Source: Plantago major
Taxonomy: Eukaryota > Streptophyta > Magnoliopsida > Lamiales > Plantaginaceae
Length of the DNA: 64,000 bases
NCBI GenBank assembly: GCA_026545765.1
Contig: JAIFAC010000168.1
Span: 92,464-156,463 of the forward strand
Direction: 5' to 3'
Part shown: piece after piece, positions 1 through 9,775 of the stretch
How the letters are laid out: every line of letters starts with the position of its first letter
Position numbering within the stretch: position 1 is the first letter of the stretch
Translations under genes and position numbers: made by a program
The notes under the pieces: generated by a model
Databases searched by the model: none
The model's input: only the letters and a program-made list of their open reading frames with translations
What the model was told of the DNA's origin: nothing

Positions 1-1
1 C

Positions 2-151
2 AGAGATGTGATAGCTGAAGGAAGGATCAAAGTGGAGAAAATACACACCTCAGAGAACATGGTTGATAGCTTGACAAAAGCTTTGCAAACTTCCAAGTTT
101 CAGTTTTGTTCAATGTTGATGAAGGTACAGAAGGGTCTACTCCAACCTTAG
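2..151 (+). pseudogene. Ty1/copia pol, 3' end (RNase H C-terminus), partial
   Basis: An open frame enters from outside the window and stops with TAG at 149-151. It carries the usual end of copia RNase H, with RIKVEKIHTSENMVDSLTKA recognisable (the block that follows the catalytic domain, normally KHIDVRYHFIR...ADxLTK). It is followed within 40 bp by a polypurine tract and an LTR, so this is the end of a copia polyprotein and not a host gene. The rest of the element lies upstream of the window, so its integrity cannot be judged. The identification as copia rests on family knowledge of this motif. Confidence 0.85.
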
Positions 152-185
152 GAGTGTTTTGGAGAAGCCAGATCTAAATTCAATC

Positions 186-198
186 TAAGGTGGAGATT
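186..198 (+). other. Polypurine tract of copia element
   Basis: TAAGGTGGAGATT lies immediately before the LTR start TGTGGAACTAG. AAGGTGGAGAT is the same tract as in the second copia element (minus strand, 3301-3311), which supports the assignment. Confidence 0.7.
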
Positions 199-792
199 TG
201 TGGAACTAGATTGAATTGAGAAGGGAAAATTCTTGGAAGAATTAATGGATGTTGCAGTAACAGTGAGAATAACATCGTCTGTGCAGAGAAACTGTGTAAG
301 AGGGAGAAAACGGGTTTTTGATGATTAAAGGCGTGTTTATACTTAAGGCCTTGTGACGTGTCGTTCACTGGTTGGCTGGGATCACGTGGAATGACGTGAG
401 AAGTCGTATAAATAGTGTTTAGCGCTTCTACTATTCATATTCCGACTTCTTGCAATGTAAAATCGCTTTCCTTCTTCTTCCTTGAGTTTTTTCATGCTCT
501 GTTTTTTTTTCTTTCTTCTTCTGTAATCGATATTCTTGGTGATTGATTGTAATTTGTGGTTGAATAATCAATAAGAAGATCTGGTATTTCTCCCGTGGAT
601 GTAGGCTATTGCCGAACCACGTAAAATCGTTGTGTTTCGATTGCTCGGAATGTTTACGATTTTCTGGGAATATTGATTGTTATTGTCACTGTGATTACAA
701 TTGTTGTTACAACTGTCGTTGATAATTTGTTCGGTTTGGAGTTGATCGTTATTGTTGATTGTTTGAGTTGATTTTAAGAACAATACGCAACA
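199..792 (+). mobile_element. 3' LTR of a Ty1/copia element
   Basis: The LTR begins TGTGGAACTAG directly after the polypurine tract. It contains a TATA box (TATAAAT, 407-413) and a pyrimidine-rich leader after it. The right end is placed at ...GCAACA (792) because LTRs end in CA. The partner LTR is outside the window, so this boundary and the target duplication could not be confirmed. Confidence 0.65.
354..413 (+). promoter_or_regulatory. LTR promoter with ACGT-core elements and TATA box
   Basis: Within 60 bp there are TGACGTG (354-360), a G-box CACGTG (383-388), a second TGACGTG (392-398) and the TATA box TATAAAT (407-413). ACGT cores of this kind are bound by plant bZIP/bHLH factors; that this LTR responds to them is an inference. 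Confidence 0.5.
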
Positions 793-2598
793 ATATATAT
801 AAAAAAAACGGAGGGATTTATTCTAAACATTTAGAATTGTATTGTGAAACAGTGAAAACATTCTAATTTTGGTTTGGAAATGATACTTATTGCTGAAAGA
901 GAAAGTGTGAGTACTGTATAAATACCACCATGTCTGCTAACTGTTTGATATGAGCATCTGCAAATTTGTGATTGGAAGCTCCAGATCATACAGCGGCTAT
1001 TGTCGTGACTTTTTAGTTTTTCTTTTAGCAAAGCTTTTGTGATGATTACGAAGGCGATTAGAATTTATGCCAAATTTCGTCAGCCGGAAATTGAGGGTAC
1101 CTAGAAAAGCACTAGATTTACCGATCGACGAGTCTTAATCTTGGTCATATCGGATTCAACGTATCCGAAGAGATAATATATTAGAGAGGGGACTAAAGAG
1201 CGATTCGGTCTTCTTTAACAGCAATATGGGTGATATGAACGTGGTATTTGGAAGAAAGACACTTATTAAGAAGCTCAATCCGAAGTACAAGGGGGCGGCT
1301 ATAAGGAGGAATTATAAGAGGCCTTGGGCTACTCTGTTTTTCTATATTATTTTTAGAATATTCTATTAGTTGGATTGCTTAGTCATTAAGTTGATTTACG
1401 AACTTAGCATGTTAAGGTTTATGTTACTTTTTCTTCTAATATAAACACATGCTTACCAAGAATACACATCTTTATGTGGTATTTCGGGGATATTATTTTA
1501 AGAGGGTGGAATACTCTTAATCAATCGACCATTCATTCTCAAGGTAAGTGATTAATAAATTCTTATGCTGTTGATTTACCTGCTCAGTTGACGTGTTCTT
1601 GCGCACCAACTTTGGAGATCTCTCTTTATTTTCTCTTCCCATCTCCGATCGTATGAATAGGTATGAAACATATTTCACCTCATCATCAATTAGCTTAATG
1701 TATACAGGTAGTAAATTATTACAAAGTAGGAATGTCAAAAGTAAAATGGCGGCGGTTGTTGTTTTTGACATTCGATCAGAGTAATTAATTTGTTTGTACG
1801 TACATTTGTGTTTCTATATTGACATTTGCTATGAAACATGATTCTTGGAATCGAATTTTAATTAAGTGGGGTTCAAGTCAATCTGGCTCCATAAATCGAA
1901 TGGCAAAGTCGATTTCGTCATGGATGAAATTACGGCTCTTATTTGTTTGCTTGTCAATCGTATTTGACGATAGTGATAGACTTATAGATAGATAGTCCTT
2001 TCAGCCGCACTTTCTCCATAATTCTGTTCACGCTACGCCTTTACAATTTCTCACCCTGCTGCCCATATGTTACCGAAGAATCTTGCGCACGAACGACCTT
2101 ATGATTAGAACGTTCGACATTTTCATTTTGATTCGACCATTGGGTCAAAATGCTAAAAGAACTCGTAACTTGTAAGAGCCTAAGAGCGATTGGGTTCAAT
2201 TCGAATTGGATATTTTCTTAAATTGTAAGAGCCTAAGAACGCTTACATTGTTTTGTTATAAGTTAGGACTTGGGATTGATTTATGCTAGTGCAATACAAC
2301 ATTCCCACGCCAAAATATATTCCAGTAACATATGTGATGGCAGATTCGTAGAGCCTTCCTCAATTTTCCGTTTCATGAATATCACATTGGCTCAATTGTC
2401 TGGATTTTTTTTTAAGAGACAAAAATAGTAGTACTAGATTATTAAATTAGGTCCGGGAAAGGATCACCGAGACCCACCAAAGTTCAAAAGCCAACATCTT
2501 CCATAAGATTCCTTTATTTTCCGATTAAAGTCTCCTGCATGTACAACCTAGTATTAGGCAACACCAAGTACATAGTTCGTCGAGAGTGACCATAAAGT
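793..2598. other. AT-rich stretch without a convincing gene
   Basis: Two weak open frames occur. One is a 47-codon plus-strand frame at 1226-1369, whose end (RRNYKRPWATLFF) faintly recalls DUF247 C-termini. The other is an 84-codon minus-strand frame at 1517-1771 that starts with a hydrophobic, signal-peptide-like segment (AAILLLTFLLCNNLLPVYI) followed by a charged tail. Neither has recognisable family support or context, and I would not call either a gene without transcript data. Confidence 0.5.
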
Positions 2599-2706
2599 TC
2601 AAGGTGTACTGACATACATATCCATGGAAACATAAGATTCTAGATAATCACACCAGGACCCAAACCAAACTGCTAAAACAAGTTGAGGCACAAGAGGTAG
2701 CGCTGC
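2599..2706 (-). pseudogene. C-terminal part of RNase-H-like (RVT_3) ORF, split by copia insertion
   Basis: Read on the minus strand from 2706, this gives AALPLVPQLVLAVWF and continues to a TGA at 2599-2601. It is the continuation of the frame at 8298-8494: removing the copia element and one copy of the 5-bp duplication joins the two halves in frame (KEGSDHIAALPLVPQLVL). RVT_3 domains occur in degraded plant non-LTR retrotransposons and in some host proteins. The preserved frame across the junction is seen directly; the family call is from the REANFVADILSKEG motif of the other half. Confidence 0.7.
2702..2706. repeat. Target-site duplication, left (GCTGC)
   Basis: GCTGC abuts the left LTR end; GTTGC at 8298-8302 abuts the right LTR end. 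One mismatch in five, and the reading frame across the empty site is continuous when one copy is removed. Confidence 0.65.
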
Positions 2707-3300
2707 TTTTAAGTATTCAAATCAAGATCGCAATAAAACCAATCAATTACTTGACAAATACAATCATCAATCAAAGTAATAAACACAAACACGGTTTAAC
2801 GTGGTTCGATTGAATAAATCCAATCTACATCCACGGAGAATCAACGAATTTTATTACTCCACAACCTTCCTCAACACAAGCTTAGTTACAAAGAAATTGA
2901 CCCAGAATTTTGCCCTGAATTCTACTACACAATCCTCACAACTACAACTCAAATAACCACTTTTAATCACAAAGAGTAAAACAAAACGAAGATTAATCAG
3001 CTCTCTTCTTCCTGCGTTCTTCAGTCTGCTTTTGTTTCTTTTATAAGAAAACAGAGCAATCCTTAAGCTGCCAGAAGGAATCACAGCCGTACGATCTCCT
3101 AACTGCCAATTTGATATGATGGATCATGCAAGAAGCGTTCTTCCACTAATCCTAGTCTATTATGTTTTCTCTCTCCAAATTTGGTTAGGAAACAAACAAA
3201 CTAGAATTTCAATTTGCAACCAGGTCCCTGTGTTTCTGAATCCTTAGAAATCGGATCCTTGTAAAAATGGAATCTTCGAAAACAACCTCAAAACTTCACA
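2707..3300 (-). repeat. 3' LTR of the copia element
   Basis: 594 bp, closely similar to 7697-8297. The minus-strand start TGTGAAGTTTTGAGG follows the polypurine tract at 3301-3311. The terminal CA on the other side has mutated (TTTTAAG in place of TGTTAAG in plus orientation). Confidence 0.9.
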
Positions 3301-3311
3301 ATCTCCACCTT
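3301..3311 (-). other. Polypurine tract of copia element
   Basis: Minus-strand AAGGTGGAGAT directly before the 3' LTR start; identical to the tract of the copia fragment at 186-198. Confidence 0.75.
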
Positions 3312-3410
3312 GTTGAGAAGATAACAGGAGTAACTTCATTCATCTCACTTTCTCTTCATCACTATCATCCTTTGATGGACAATAGCTCTAGCACACAGTG
3401 TTGGCATCCC

Positions 3411-4234
3411 TCAACATTTTGAGACACCTACTAAATTCAAACAATGTAAGAATTTAGTTGGATTCAGCACCTTTGTCAACATATCTGCAGCATTCTCTAA
3501 TGTCGACACCTTCTCAATCTTTACTTCACCTTTATCCATGATGTCTCCGACAAAATGCAACCTCACATCGATGTGTTTAGATCTCTCATGAAACATCTCA
3601 TGCTTCGACATGTAATAGCACTTCGATCGCTACTAAGTATAGTTACTCCTTGTTGCATCAAACTCATTGATAATTCCTTCAACCATAAACCCTCCTTAAT
3701 CGCCTCGCTTATTGCCATGTACTGCACTCAAAGGTTGATAATGCAACCACACTTTGCAGATTAGATTTCCAGCTTATAGCTGAACCAAACAAGGTGAACA
3801 CATATCCAGATTGAGATCTTCTGTTATCCAGATTAGCTGCATAATCTGCATCCACATATCCTAGTATAGGATCAAGTAACCACTTGTCATTCTTGCAGAA
3901 TTTTATCCCAATATCTATAGTTCCTCTCAGATATCTCAATATGTTCTTCATGTACAGCATTCCAATGATGTTATCCAGGATTAAACATGTATCTACTTGT
4001 AACACTTATCCCATAAGCAACATCTGGCCTGCTACAAACCATTGCATACATTATGCTACCAATGGCATTTGCATATGGGATCTTGTTCATATGCCTCACA
4101 TGCTCATGTGTTGTAGGACTATTCTCCAGTGATAGCCTAAAATGTTGAGCTAATGGAATGCTACTAAGTTTGCATTCCTGCATATGAAACCTCTGAAGTA
4201 CCCTCCTCAAGTAGTCACCTTGATTTAACTTCAT
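3411..4234 (-). pseudogene. copia RNase H domain and end of RT, frame-broken
   Basis: Three consecutive minus-strand segments in different frames make up the C-terminal part of the polyprotein. 3971-4234 has the thumb/connection region (CSRPDVAYGISVTSRYMFNPG). 3709-4005 has the RNase H start with GYVDADYAANLDNRRSQSGY and ISWKSNLQSVVALST, where the normal STTEAEY has decayed to STFECST. 3411-3611 has the closing block with HIDVRLHFVGDIMDKGEVKI and ADMLTKVL. The order matches copia pol. At least two frameshifts separate the pieces, so no functional product is expected. Confidence 0.88.
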
Positions 4235-4352
4235 TTCTCCAAATTTTTATATCTCTCAGAGATATCCATCCCAAGAATCCTCCTCGCATTGCCAAGATTT
4301 TTCATCTCAACCTCACATCGAGTTGATCCTTCACCGATTCAACTCATCCATG

Positions 4353-4940
4353 CTACTTAGCAATCAACATGTCATCTACATACAGGAGTAGATATGTAAT
4401 GACATGTACACCCTCTTTCTTCAAGTACACACAACTATCATATGCAGATTTAATGAAACCAATTTCTTCCATATATTCACTGAACTTTCGTACTAACGCT
4501 CGACTTTGTTTTAATCCATAGAGAGATTTCTTCAAGAACACACATTTTCTTTATTCTCCGTAGAATAAATCCTTCAGTCAGGACATATAGATGGTTTCTT
4601 CAAAATCACCATGCGTAAATGTTGTTTTAACATCCAAATTGCTGTAGCTCTAAGTTAAATCGAAGTTACAATACTTAATAGAATTCTTATAGAGGTATGC
4701 TTGACCACAGTGAGAATATATCATTGCAATCCACTTCCTCCTTCTGAGTAAATCCTCTAGCAACTAGCCTTTCCTTGTACCTCACTTGTTATGTAGTTGT
4801 AACTTCAATCTTTCTCTTGTAAATCCATTTACAGCTCACTATCCTCTTATTTTGCGGTTTTGGGACCAATTCCCATGTCTTGTTCTTCTCAAGAGATAGC
4901 AACTCCTCCTGCATAACAACCATCCATTCTGCTTATTCAC
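4353..4940 (-). pseudogene. copia reverse transcriptase, frame-broken
   Basis: The palm domain is visible at 4353-4541, with KKSLYGLKQS and the catalytic motif YVDDMLIA intact. Further towards 4940 the minus strand gives the RT N-terminus, including EELLSLEKNKTWELVPKP and VSCKWIYKRKIE in interrupted frames. YVDD (rather than F/YADD) is characteristic of Ty1/copia. The stretch between the N-terminus and the palm carries several frame breaks, so the enzyme is not encoded intact. Confidence 0.87.
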
Positions 4941-5268
4941 TCATGTACTTGCTCGTGAAATTCGAGGCTCGTATTCAATATCATGACAAGTACTTAGTGA
5001 ATATGCCACCATGTTGCTAAAACCATACATATTAGGGTTAGTCTCCTCTCTCTCTCACGATGGAAGTTTCGATTTCTTCCAGAATCGTACCACATTCCTC
5101 CTCAGGTGATTTCTATTCTCGTGAGTCGTCAGGTAACTTCTGGAGCTTGTTGTTCCTATGTAGAAATACTAGCTGTGGTAGTTGGACTAGTATTAATCCG
5201 GGTATGAGATCTCTGTGATGTATTACTCCTCACAGATGAGCTTTGTGATATTTCAACTCCAACAGTTG

Positions 5269-5661
5269 TTAGAGTCGATCACTTGCATCTTGTTGAACAT
5301 GAGAATCACTCACTGCTTCATGGTTTTCTTTAAATTGATCATTGATTCTCATAAGCTCCACTTCAATCTCAGAATCTTTAAACTCCTTGATATCAGTTTC
5401 CAGGTGATGATCAATGTTCTTGTATGGGAACACATCTTCTTCAAACATTACATCCCTGCTAATAATTACCTTCTGAGCATTCTTCTCAATGCACCACAGC
5501 TTGTATCCCTTCACACCCTTATGATAGCCCAAAAAAATGCATTTCAATGCCCTGGGATCAAGTTTGTCCTGCCTGACATGTACATATGCTAGACAACCAA
5601 ATACTCTTAAGTGTGAGTATTCCTTCACAGCTCCATACCAAAATTCATCAGGAGTTTTCAT
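5269..5661 (-). pseudogene. copia integrase C-terminal/linker region
   Basis: The frame reads through a typical post-catalytic block: KTPDEFWYG, HLRVFGCLAYVHV, ALKCIFLGYHKGVKGYKLW and ISRDVMFEED. These are the conserved features between the integrase core and RT in plant copia proteins. It continues the integrase core at 5722-6222 after a frame break near 5690. Confidence 0.88.
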
Positions 5662-5721
5662 CTGTATGGCTGATGATGGAGTTTTATTGATTAAGTAACA
5701 TACAGTAGTTACAGCTTCACC

Positions 5722-6422
5722 CTAGAAAGACTTAGGAACTCCAGCTTGAAACATGATGCATCTAGTTCTCTCTAGAAGAGTCCTATTAATCCTCTCAACT
5801 AAACCAATATGTTGAGGAGTACCAGGTATTGTTATGTGTCTCTTAATACCTTTATTCATGCAGAACTTGTTGTATTCCCTTGATATAAATTCAAGACCAT
5901 TATCAGTTCTCAACACTTTAACTTTCAAGCCCTTTTCCAGCTCAACCTATGCATACCACTCTTTAAATCTAAAGAATGCATCACTCTTGTTCCTCAACAC
6001 ATACACCCACACTCTCCTAGTGTAGTCATCTATCAGTGAAAGGAAAAATATGCCTCCACCTTTTGTCTGCACTTTTGCAGGTCCCCATAGATCTGCATGT
6101 ATGTAGTCTAGAGGAGCACTACTGGTATGTATACCAGTTGGGAAGAAGGTCCTTTTAGCTTTTCCCATAATACATTGCTCACAGGTTTTTAGCTTCTCAA
6201 TCTTGCTTCTTCTACAACTCAATCAAGTACCTGCTTCTTCTACAACTCAATCAACCCCTTCTCACTTACATGTGCCATTCTCCTGTGCCATAGCTCAGTA
6301 TCATCCATACTAGCTACAGATACATCACCAATAATCACCCTACACCTCATATAGTAGAGCTTATTCCTCCTTATGCCACTCATGACAGCAAATGCATCTT
6401 TATTATACAGTAAGCACACCAT
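5722..6422 (-). pseudogene. copia integrase HHCC and DDE core
   Basis: Minus-strand segments in shifting frames cover the integrase. LWHRRMAHVSEKGLIEL and CEQCIMGKAKR supply the two histidines and two cysteines of the zinc-binding HHCC module. DYIHADLWGP supplies the first catalytic Asp, RTDNGLEF the second, and PQHIGLVERINRTL the catalytic Glu region (normally PQQNGVAERMNRT). Two frame changes (near 6230 and 5940) break it. Integrase would insert the cDNA copy; this one is not translatable in one piece. Confidence 0.9.
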
Positions 6423-6545
6423 TCCCTGAGCTAAATCTATACCCTTTATTCTCTAATGTACCAAGAGATATTAGATTTCTTCTGAGCTCAGGAATATACC
6501 TGACATCTGTGAGTGTCTTCACAGATTCATCATCCATTCTCAGCC

Positions 6546-7037
6546 TTATGTCACCAACACCTTGCCAACACCTTGAATGTTGCATATCATATCATTCCCC
6601 AGCATAACTGTGCCTCCATAGCTAACATCCAACTTGGTAAACCACTCCTTATATGGACAAATATGGAGTGTGCATCCAAAATCAAGAATCCATTCATCAT
6701 TGGCTTGATCTGTGACATTTAACACTCCTGGGATATTTATCACCTCATCGGGAATGTGTTTTAAAACTCCTCCTGGGATATTTATCACCTCATCTGTGAT
6801 ATTTAACACATCCCCATCATACTCAATATTCCCTGCAAACTCATGGGAAGTACTCCCTCCACCTCTATTGTCTTTTTGTCTCTTTAACAAGAAACAATTT
6901 TTCTTTAGTGACCAAAGTTTCTTGCAGGATGACAAATCGGTTTCCTTGTTTGCGTAACCACCACCAACCCGGTGCTTTACCCTTGTTCTTCCGTATTGTG
7001 GTTGAAACTTAGGCTTGTAGTTATTGTTCTCGACCAT
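6546..7037 (-). pseudogene. copia nucleocapsid/protease region, decayed
   Basis: This segment follows gag after a frame break. CKKLWSLKKNCFLLKRQ corresponds to the CCHC zinc knuckle, but the Gly-His pair is lost through a frame disturbance. Downstream, ANDEWILDFGCTLHICP is the retroviral-type aspartic protease site, with DFG in place of DSG or DTG. Between them lies a short in-frame duplication of the DEVINIPG unit. Both the knuckle and the protease therefore look inactive. Confidence 0.85.
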
Positions 7038-7044
7038 GACACCC

Positions 7045-7632
7045 TCACCAGATGCCTCTACCTAGTCGCCTCCTTTGTTGCTCCTTCGCTCGATTAGACA
7101 TCAACTTCCTCCAATGTAACCTTCTTTCGCTCGTGAATGCTATTGCATCTCTGATGCTTTCATAAGACTTAGGTAGGGAATTAAGCAAAATTATTGCTTT
7201 ATCTTCATCAGGAAGTTTCGAATCTTCTATGCTATCAATCTCATCAAGAGTTTTGTTGAACATAGCCAGTTGCTCAAGAATGTTCCTATCTGGATTCATC
7301 CTGTAAGAATACAGCCAGGATTTCATAAATAATCTCTTAGCTAAAGATCGTGTTTGATACAACGATTCTAGCTTCTTCCATATATCAACTGCAGTTTTCT
7401 CCTTAGCAACCTCCCTTAATGGCTCATCACCCAAACTCAATATGATTGTACTTTTGGCCTTCCCTGAGAGAATCTTTAACTCATGGTCTGTAATTGTTGC
7501 AGGAACTTCGCTACGAGGCAACAATGCCATCTCCACGCCTTGTTGAATCAAGATAGCCTCCATCTTGATCTTCCACAGTGCAAAATCGTTTGCACCTGTA
7601 AACTTGTCAATGTCAAACCTTGTTGAACCCAT
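7045..7632 (-). pseudogene. copia gag (UBN2 family)
   Basis: A 195-codon open frame starts with MGSTRFDIDKFTGANDFALW, the standard beginning of plant copia gag, and continues with AILIQQGVEMAL, EVAKEKTAVDIWKKLESLYQ and SWLYSYRMNPDRNILEQLAMF, all UBN2 landmarks. It is the least damaged part of the element. It ends in a frame break just before the zinc-knuckle region, so gag and pol are no longer continuous. The start ATG lies about 65 bp inside the 5' LTR, as expected. Confidence 0.92.
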
Positions 7633-7678
7633 AGTTGATCACAACTCCGTAATCACTGATCGGACACAGCTCCTTCTT

Positions 7679-7696
7679 CCCACATACGGCGCCACT
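7679..7696 (-). other. Primer-binding site of copia element
   Basis: Minus-strand AGTGGCGCCGTATGTGGG starts directly at the 5' LTR end. TGGCGCCG-type primer sites occur in plant LTR elements; the matching tRNA was not determined. Confidence 0.65.
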
Positions 7697-8297
7697 TGTT
7701 AAGTATTCGAACCAAGATCGCAATAAAACCAATCAACTACTTAACAAACATGTACAATCATCAATCAAAGTAATAAACACAAACACGGTTTAACGTGGTT
7801 CGATTGAATAAATCCAATCTACATCCACAGAGAATCAACGAATTTTACTTCTCCACAACCTTCCTCAATACAAGCTTAGTTACAGAGAAATTGACCCAGA
7901 ATTTCGCCCTGAATTCTACTACACAATTCTCACAACTACAGCTCAAATAACCACTCTTAATCACAAAGAGTAAAACAAAACAAAGATTAATCACTTCTTC
8001 TTCCTCAAGTTCTTCACCGCTTCGTTCCTTTTATAAGAAAAGAGCAACTTGTCGCTGTAGGAATCACAAAGCACGATCTCCTAACTGCCAATTTGATCTG
8101 ATGGCTCATGCAAGAAGCGTTCTTCCACTAATCCTAGTCTATTACGTTTTCTCTCCAAATTTGGTTAGGAAACAAACAAACTAGAGTTTCAATTTGCAAC
8201 TAGGTCCCTGTGTTTCTGAATCCTTGGAAATCAGATCCTCAGAATCGAAATCGATCCTCAGAAACCGAATCTTCGAAAACAACCCCAAAACTTCACA
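7697..8297 (-). repeat. 5' LTR of the copia element
   Basis: 601 bp. In plus orientation it begins TGTTAAGTATTCG and ends CAAAACTTCACA. Nearly the same sequence forms the 3' LTR at 2707-3300. Confidence 0.92.
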
Positions 8298-8494
8298 GTT
8301 GCAATGTGATCACTACCTTCTTTAGACAAAATATCAGCCACAAAGTTGGCTTCACGATAGACAAACGTAATACGAGCTTCCACAAAACGATCCAGTGACA
8401 GTCTAATCTCGTCGCGGTGTAGAAAGATTGGCACCCTGTCCCAGCAAACATAAGAATATGAGTATAGCTTAATCAAACTGCCGCAAGTAGCCAA
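8298..8494 (-). pseudogene. N-terminal part of RNase-H-like (RVT_3) ORF, split by copia insertion
   Basis: The minus-strand frame contains RDEIRLSLDRF, VEARITFVYREANFVADILS and KEGSDHIAT. The REAN-x-VAD-x-LS-K-G motif is the signature of the RVT_3 RNase-H-like domain that ends many plant non-LTR retrotransposon proteins and some host genes. The frame is interrupted by the copia element at 8297 and continues at 2706 on its far side, ending at 2599. The upstream part beyond 8494 is not recognisable, so this is a fragment, probably of an old non-LTR element. Confidence 0.7.
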
Positions 8495-8572
8495 ATTCCG
8501 CTATATTTTTCATAGCAATTGTCAACATTGTTTCAAAAGTTTAGATTCGCAACTTGTTCGTTTAAATATATA

Positions 8573-8640
8573 CTCCCTCCGTCCCAGAACAAATGTCATG
8601 TTTGGTTCTGGACACGGAGATTAATGCAGTTGTAAACGCT
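8573..8640. mobile_element. Stowaway/mariner-like MITE end (single terminus)
   Basis: CTCCCTCCGTCCCAGAAC follows a TA at 8571-8572 and is the classic terminal repeat of plant Tc1/mariner-derived MITEs; GGACACGGAGATTAATGC a little further on also fits that family. No matching opposite end was found, so this is a truncated copy. Confidence 0.65.
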
Positions 8641-9001
8641 TTACAAACGCATACTGATTGCAAATGGGTTGTAAATGTTGTTAAAATTAAATGTAATATT
8701 CAGAATAACAAATATAAACGAAATACGCGATATTGTTACATGATTTTATGAAAGATACAAGTGCAACTATAGATAAATTCCCTTTGACGAAAGAACAGGT
8801 AGATAACAATATTCCTCATCTTTTTGTTTGTATTAAGTGAGGCAAAGGTAATCTTATTCTCATTTCATCTAATCTAGTCTCTACATATATTTATATCATT
8901 CATATGTCACATATTGTATCACAACAATACACAACCGGTGGAAAATAGAATTGGTCCCAAAGAACATATTCCAACTTGCATGAGATGATCGGACCTACCT
9001 C

Positions 9002-9008
9002 TATAAAT
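9002..9008 (+). promoter_or_regulatory. TATA box of the thioredoxin gene
   Basis: TATAAAT lies 63 bp upstream of the ATG at 9071, in a normal position for a short plant leader. Confidence 0.55.
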
Positions 9009-9070
9009 GGCATTGCTTCCACTCCAACCTTTCACCATCCACAAACTAGCATATCTCACTATAAATTAAT

Positions 9071-9775
9071 ATGGGGGCAAGTTTTTCTTCTCATGAGATC
9101 TATTCTACTTATGGACCACCAAGACAAGCACATACTGCCTTATCGGTCGTCTCGCCACCCAAGAGAGGCCAGGCCTTCATCTCGCCACCTAAGAGAGGCC
9201 AGGCCGTCATCTTGCCACCCAAGAAAGGCCAGGCCGTCATCTCGCCACCCAAAGCAGGTCAAGTTATTGCATTCTACTCCTCTGCGAAATGGAGAAACTA
9301 TTTTGAAGCCACAAAACAAACCTCAAAACTGGTAAGTTCACACTCATGACTCATTATCGCAATCCCAGACTCGTTACTCTGGAACTTCATGTAATATCTC
9401 TGATATGAATGTCTGCTCTCTGTTGAAGGTTGTCGTTGACTTCACTGCTAAATGGTGTAAGCCTTGCCAGATCATTCAACCTGCGTTCAATGAATTTGCT
9501 GAGAAATATACTGATGTTGAGTTCGTCAAGATTGATGTAGATCAGTTGGTGGTATGCTAGTTTTTTCAATCAAGATAACCATAAGTTAATCGATACTTAC
9601 TGTTTACGAGATGATTGTTACTGATATATAATCTCATGAACAGGATGTGGCAGCAGGATTTGGAGTTCATGTCATGCCAACGTTCATACTGTTAAAGAGA
9701 GGCAAAGAAGTTGATAACGTAGTCGGGGTCAAGAAGTATGACCTTCAGAAGAAGATAGAGAAATACAGGATCTGA
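9071..9775 (+). CDS. Thioredoxin h-type (subgroup II-like), three exons, WCKPC active site
   Basis: Exons 9071-9331, 9429-9551 and 9644-9775 join through GT-AG introns into 171 codons. Thioredoxins reduce protein disulfides in the cytosol and at membranes. Landmarks are the strand [13 protein letters not shown] (residues 88-100; redox Cys97 and Cys100), KIDVDQL, and the cis-proline in VMPTF (Pro140). The N-terminus MGASFS fits the MGxxxS myristoylation pattern known from membrane-associated h-type thioredoxins of subgroup II. Residues 28-67 are four copies of a ten-residue unit ([10 protein letters not shown]) that lengthen the linker before the domain, which begins near residue 66. The active site has Lys where h-types normally have Gly or Pro. 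All exons are open and splice sites are canonical, so the gene looks functional. Intron positions resemble those of other h-type genes as I know them. Confidence 0.92.
9151..9270 (+). repeat. Four tandem 30-bp units inside thioredoxin exon 1
   Basis: Units at 9151-9180, 9181-9210, 9211-9240 and 9241-9270. The first three are nearly identical and the fourth has diverged. The length of 30 keeps the frame, so each adds ten residues ([40 protein letters not shown]). Confidence 0.95.

Larger units (their letters stand above)
2707..8297 (-). mobile_element. Full-length but inactivated Ty1/copia retrotransposon
   Basis: The element is bounded by two similar LTRs (2707-3300 and 7697-8297) and carries, in minus-strand order, gag (UBN2 type), a degenerate zinc knuckle, protease, integrase, reverse transcriptase and RNase H, the copia gene order. 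A primer-binding site lies inside the 5' LTR and a polypurine tract inside the 3' LTR. Every domain is recognisable but the polyprotein is cut by stops and frameshifts, and the protease catalytic triplet reads DFG rather than D-S/T-G, so it cannot move by itself. The LTRs differ by several small changes, so the insertion is not very recent. It sits inside an RVT_3-like reading frame with a 5-bp target duplication. Confidence 0.93.

Noticed and set aside
1226..1369. Short frame resembling the end of DUF247 proteins
   Set aside because: Only about 12 residues are suggestive and nothing upstream continues the family; recorded only as a weak frame.
1517..1771. Small secreted-protein-like frame on the minus strand
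   Set aside because: A hydrophobic start alone is common by chance in AT-rich DNA, and no cysteine or peptide motif follows.
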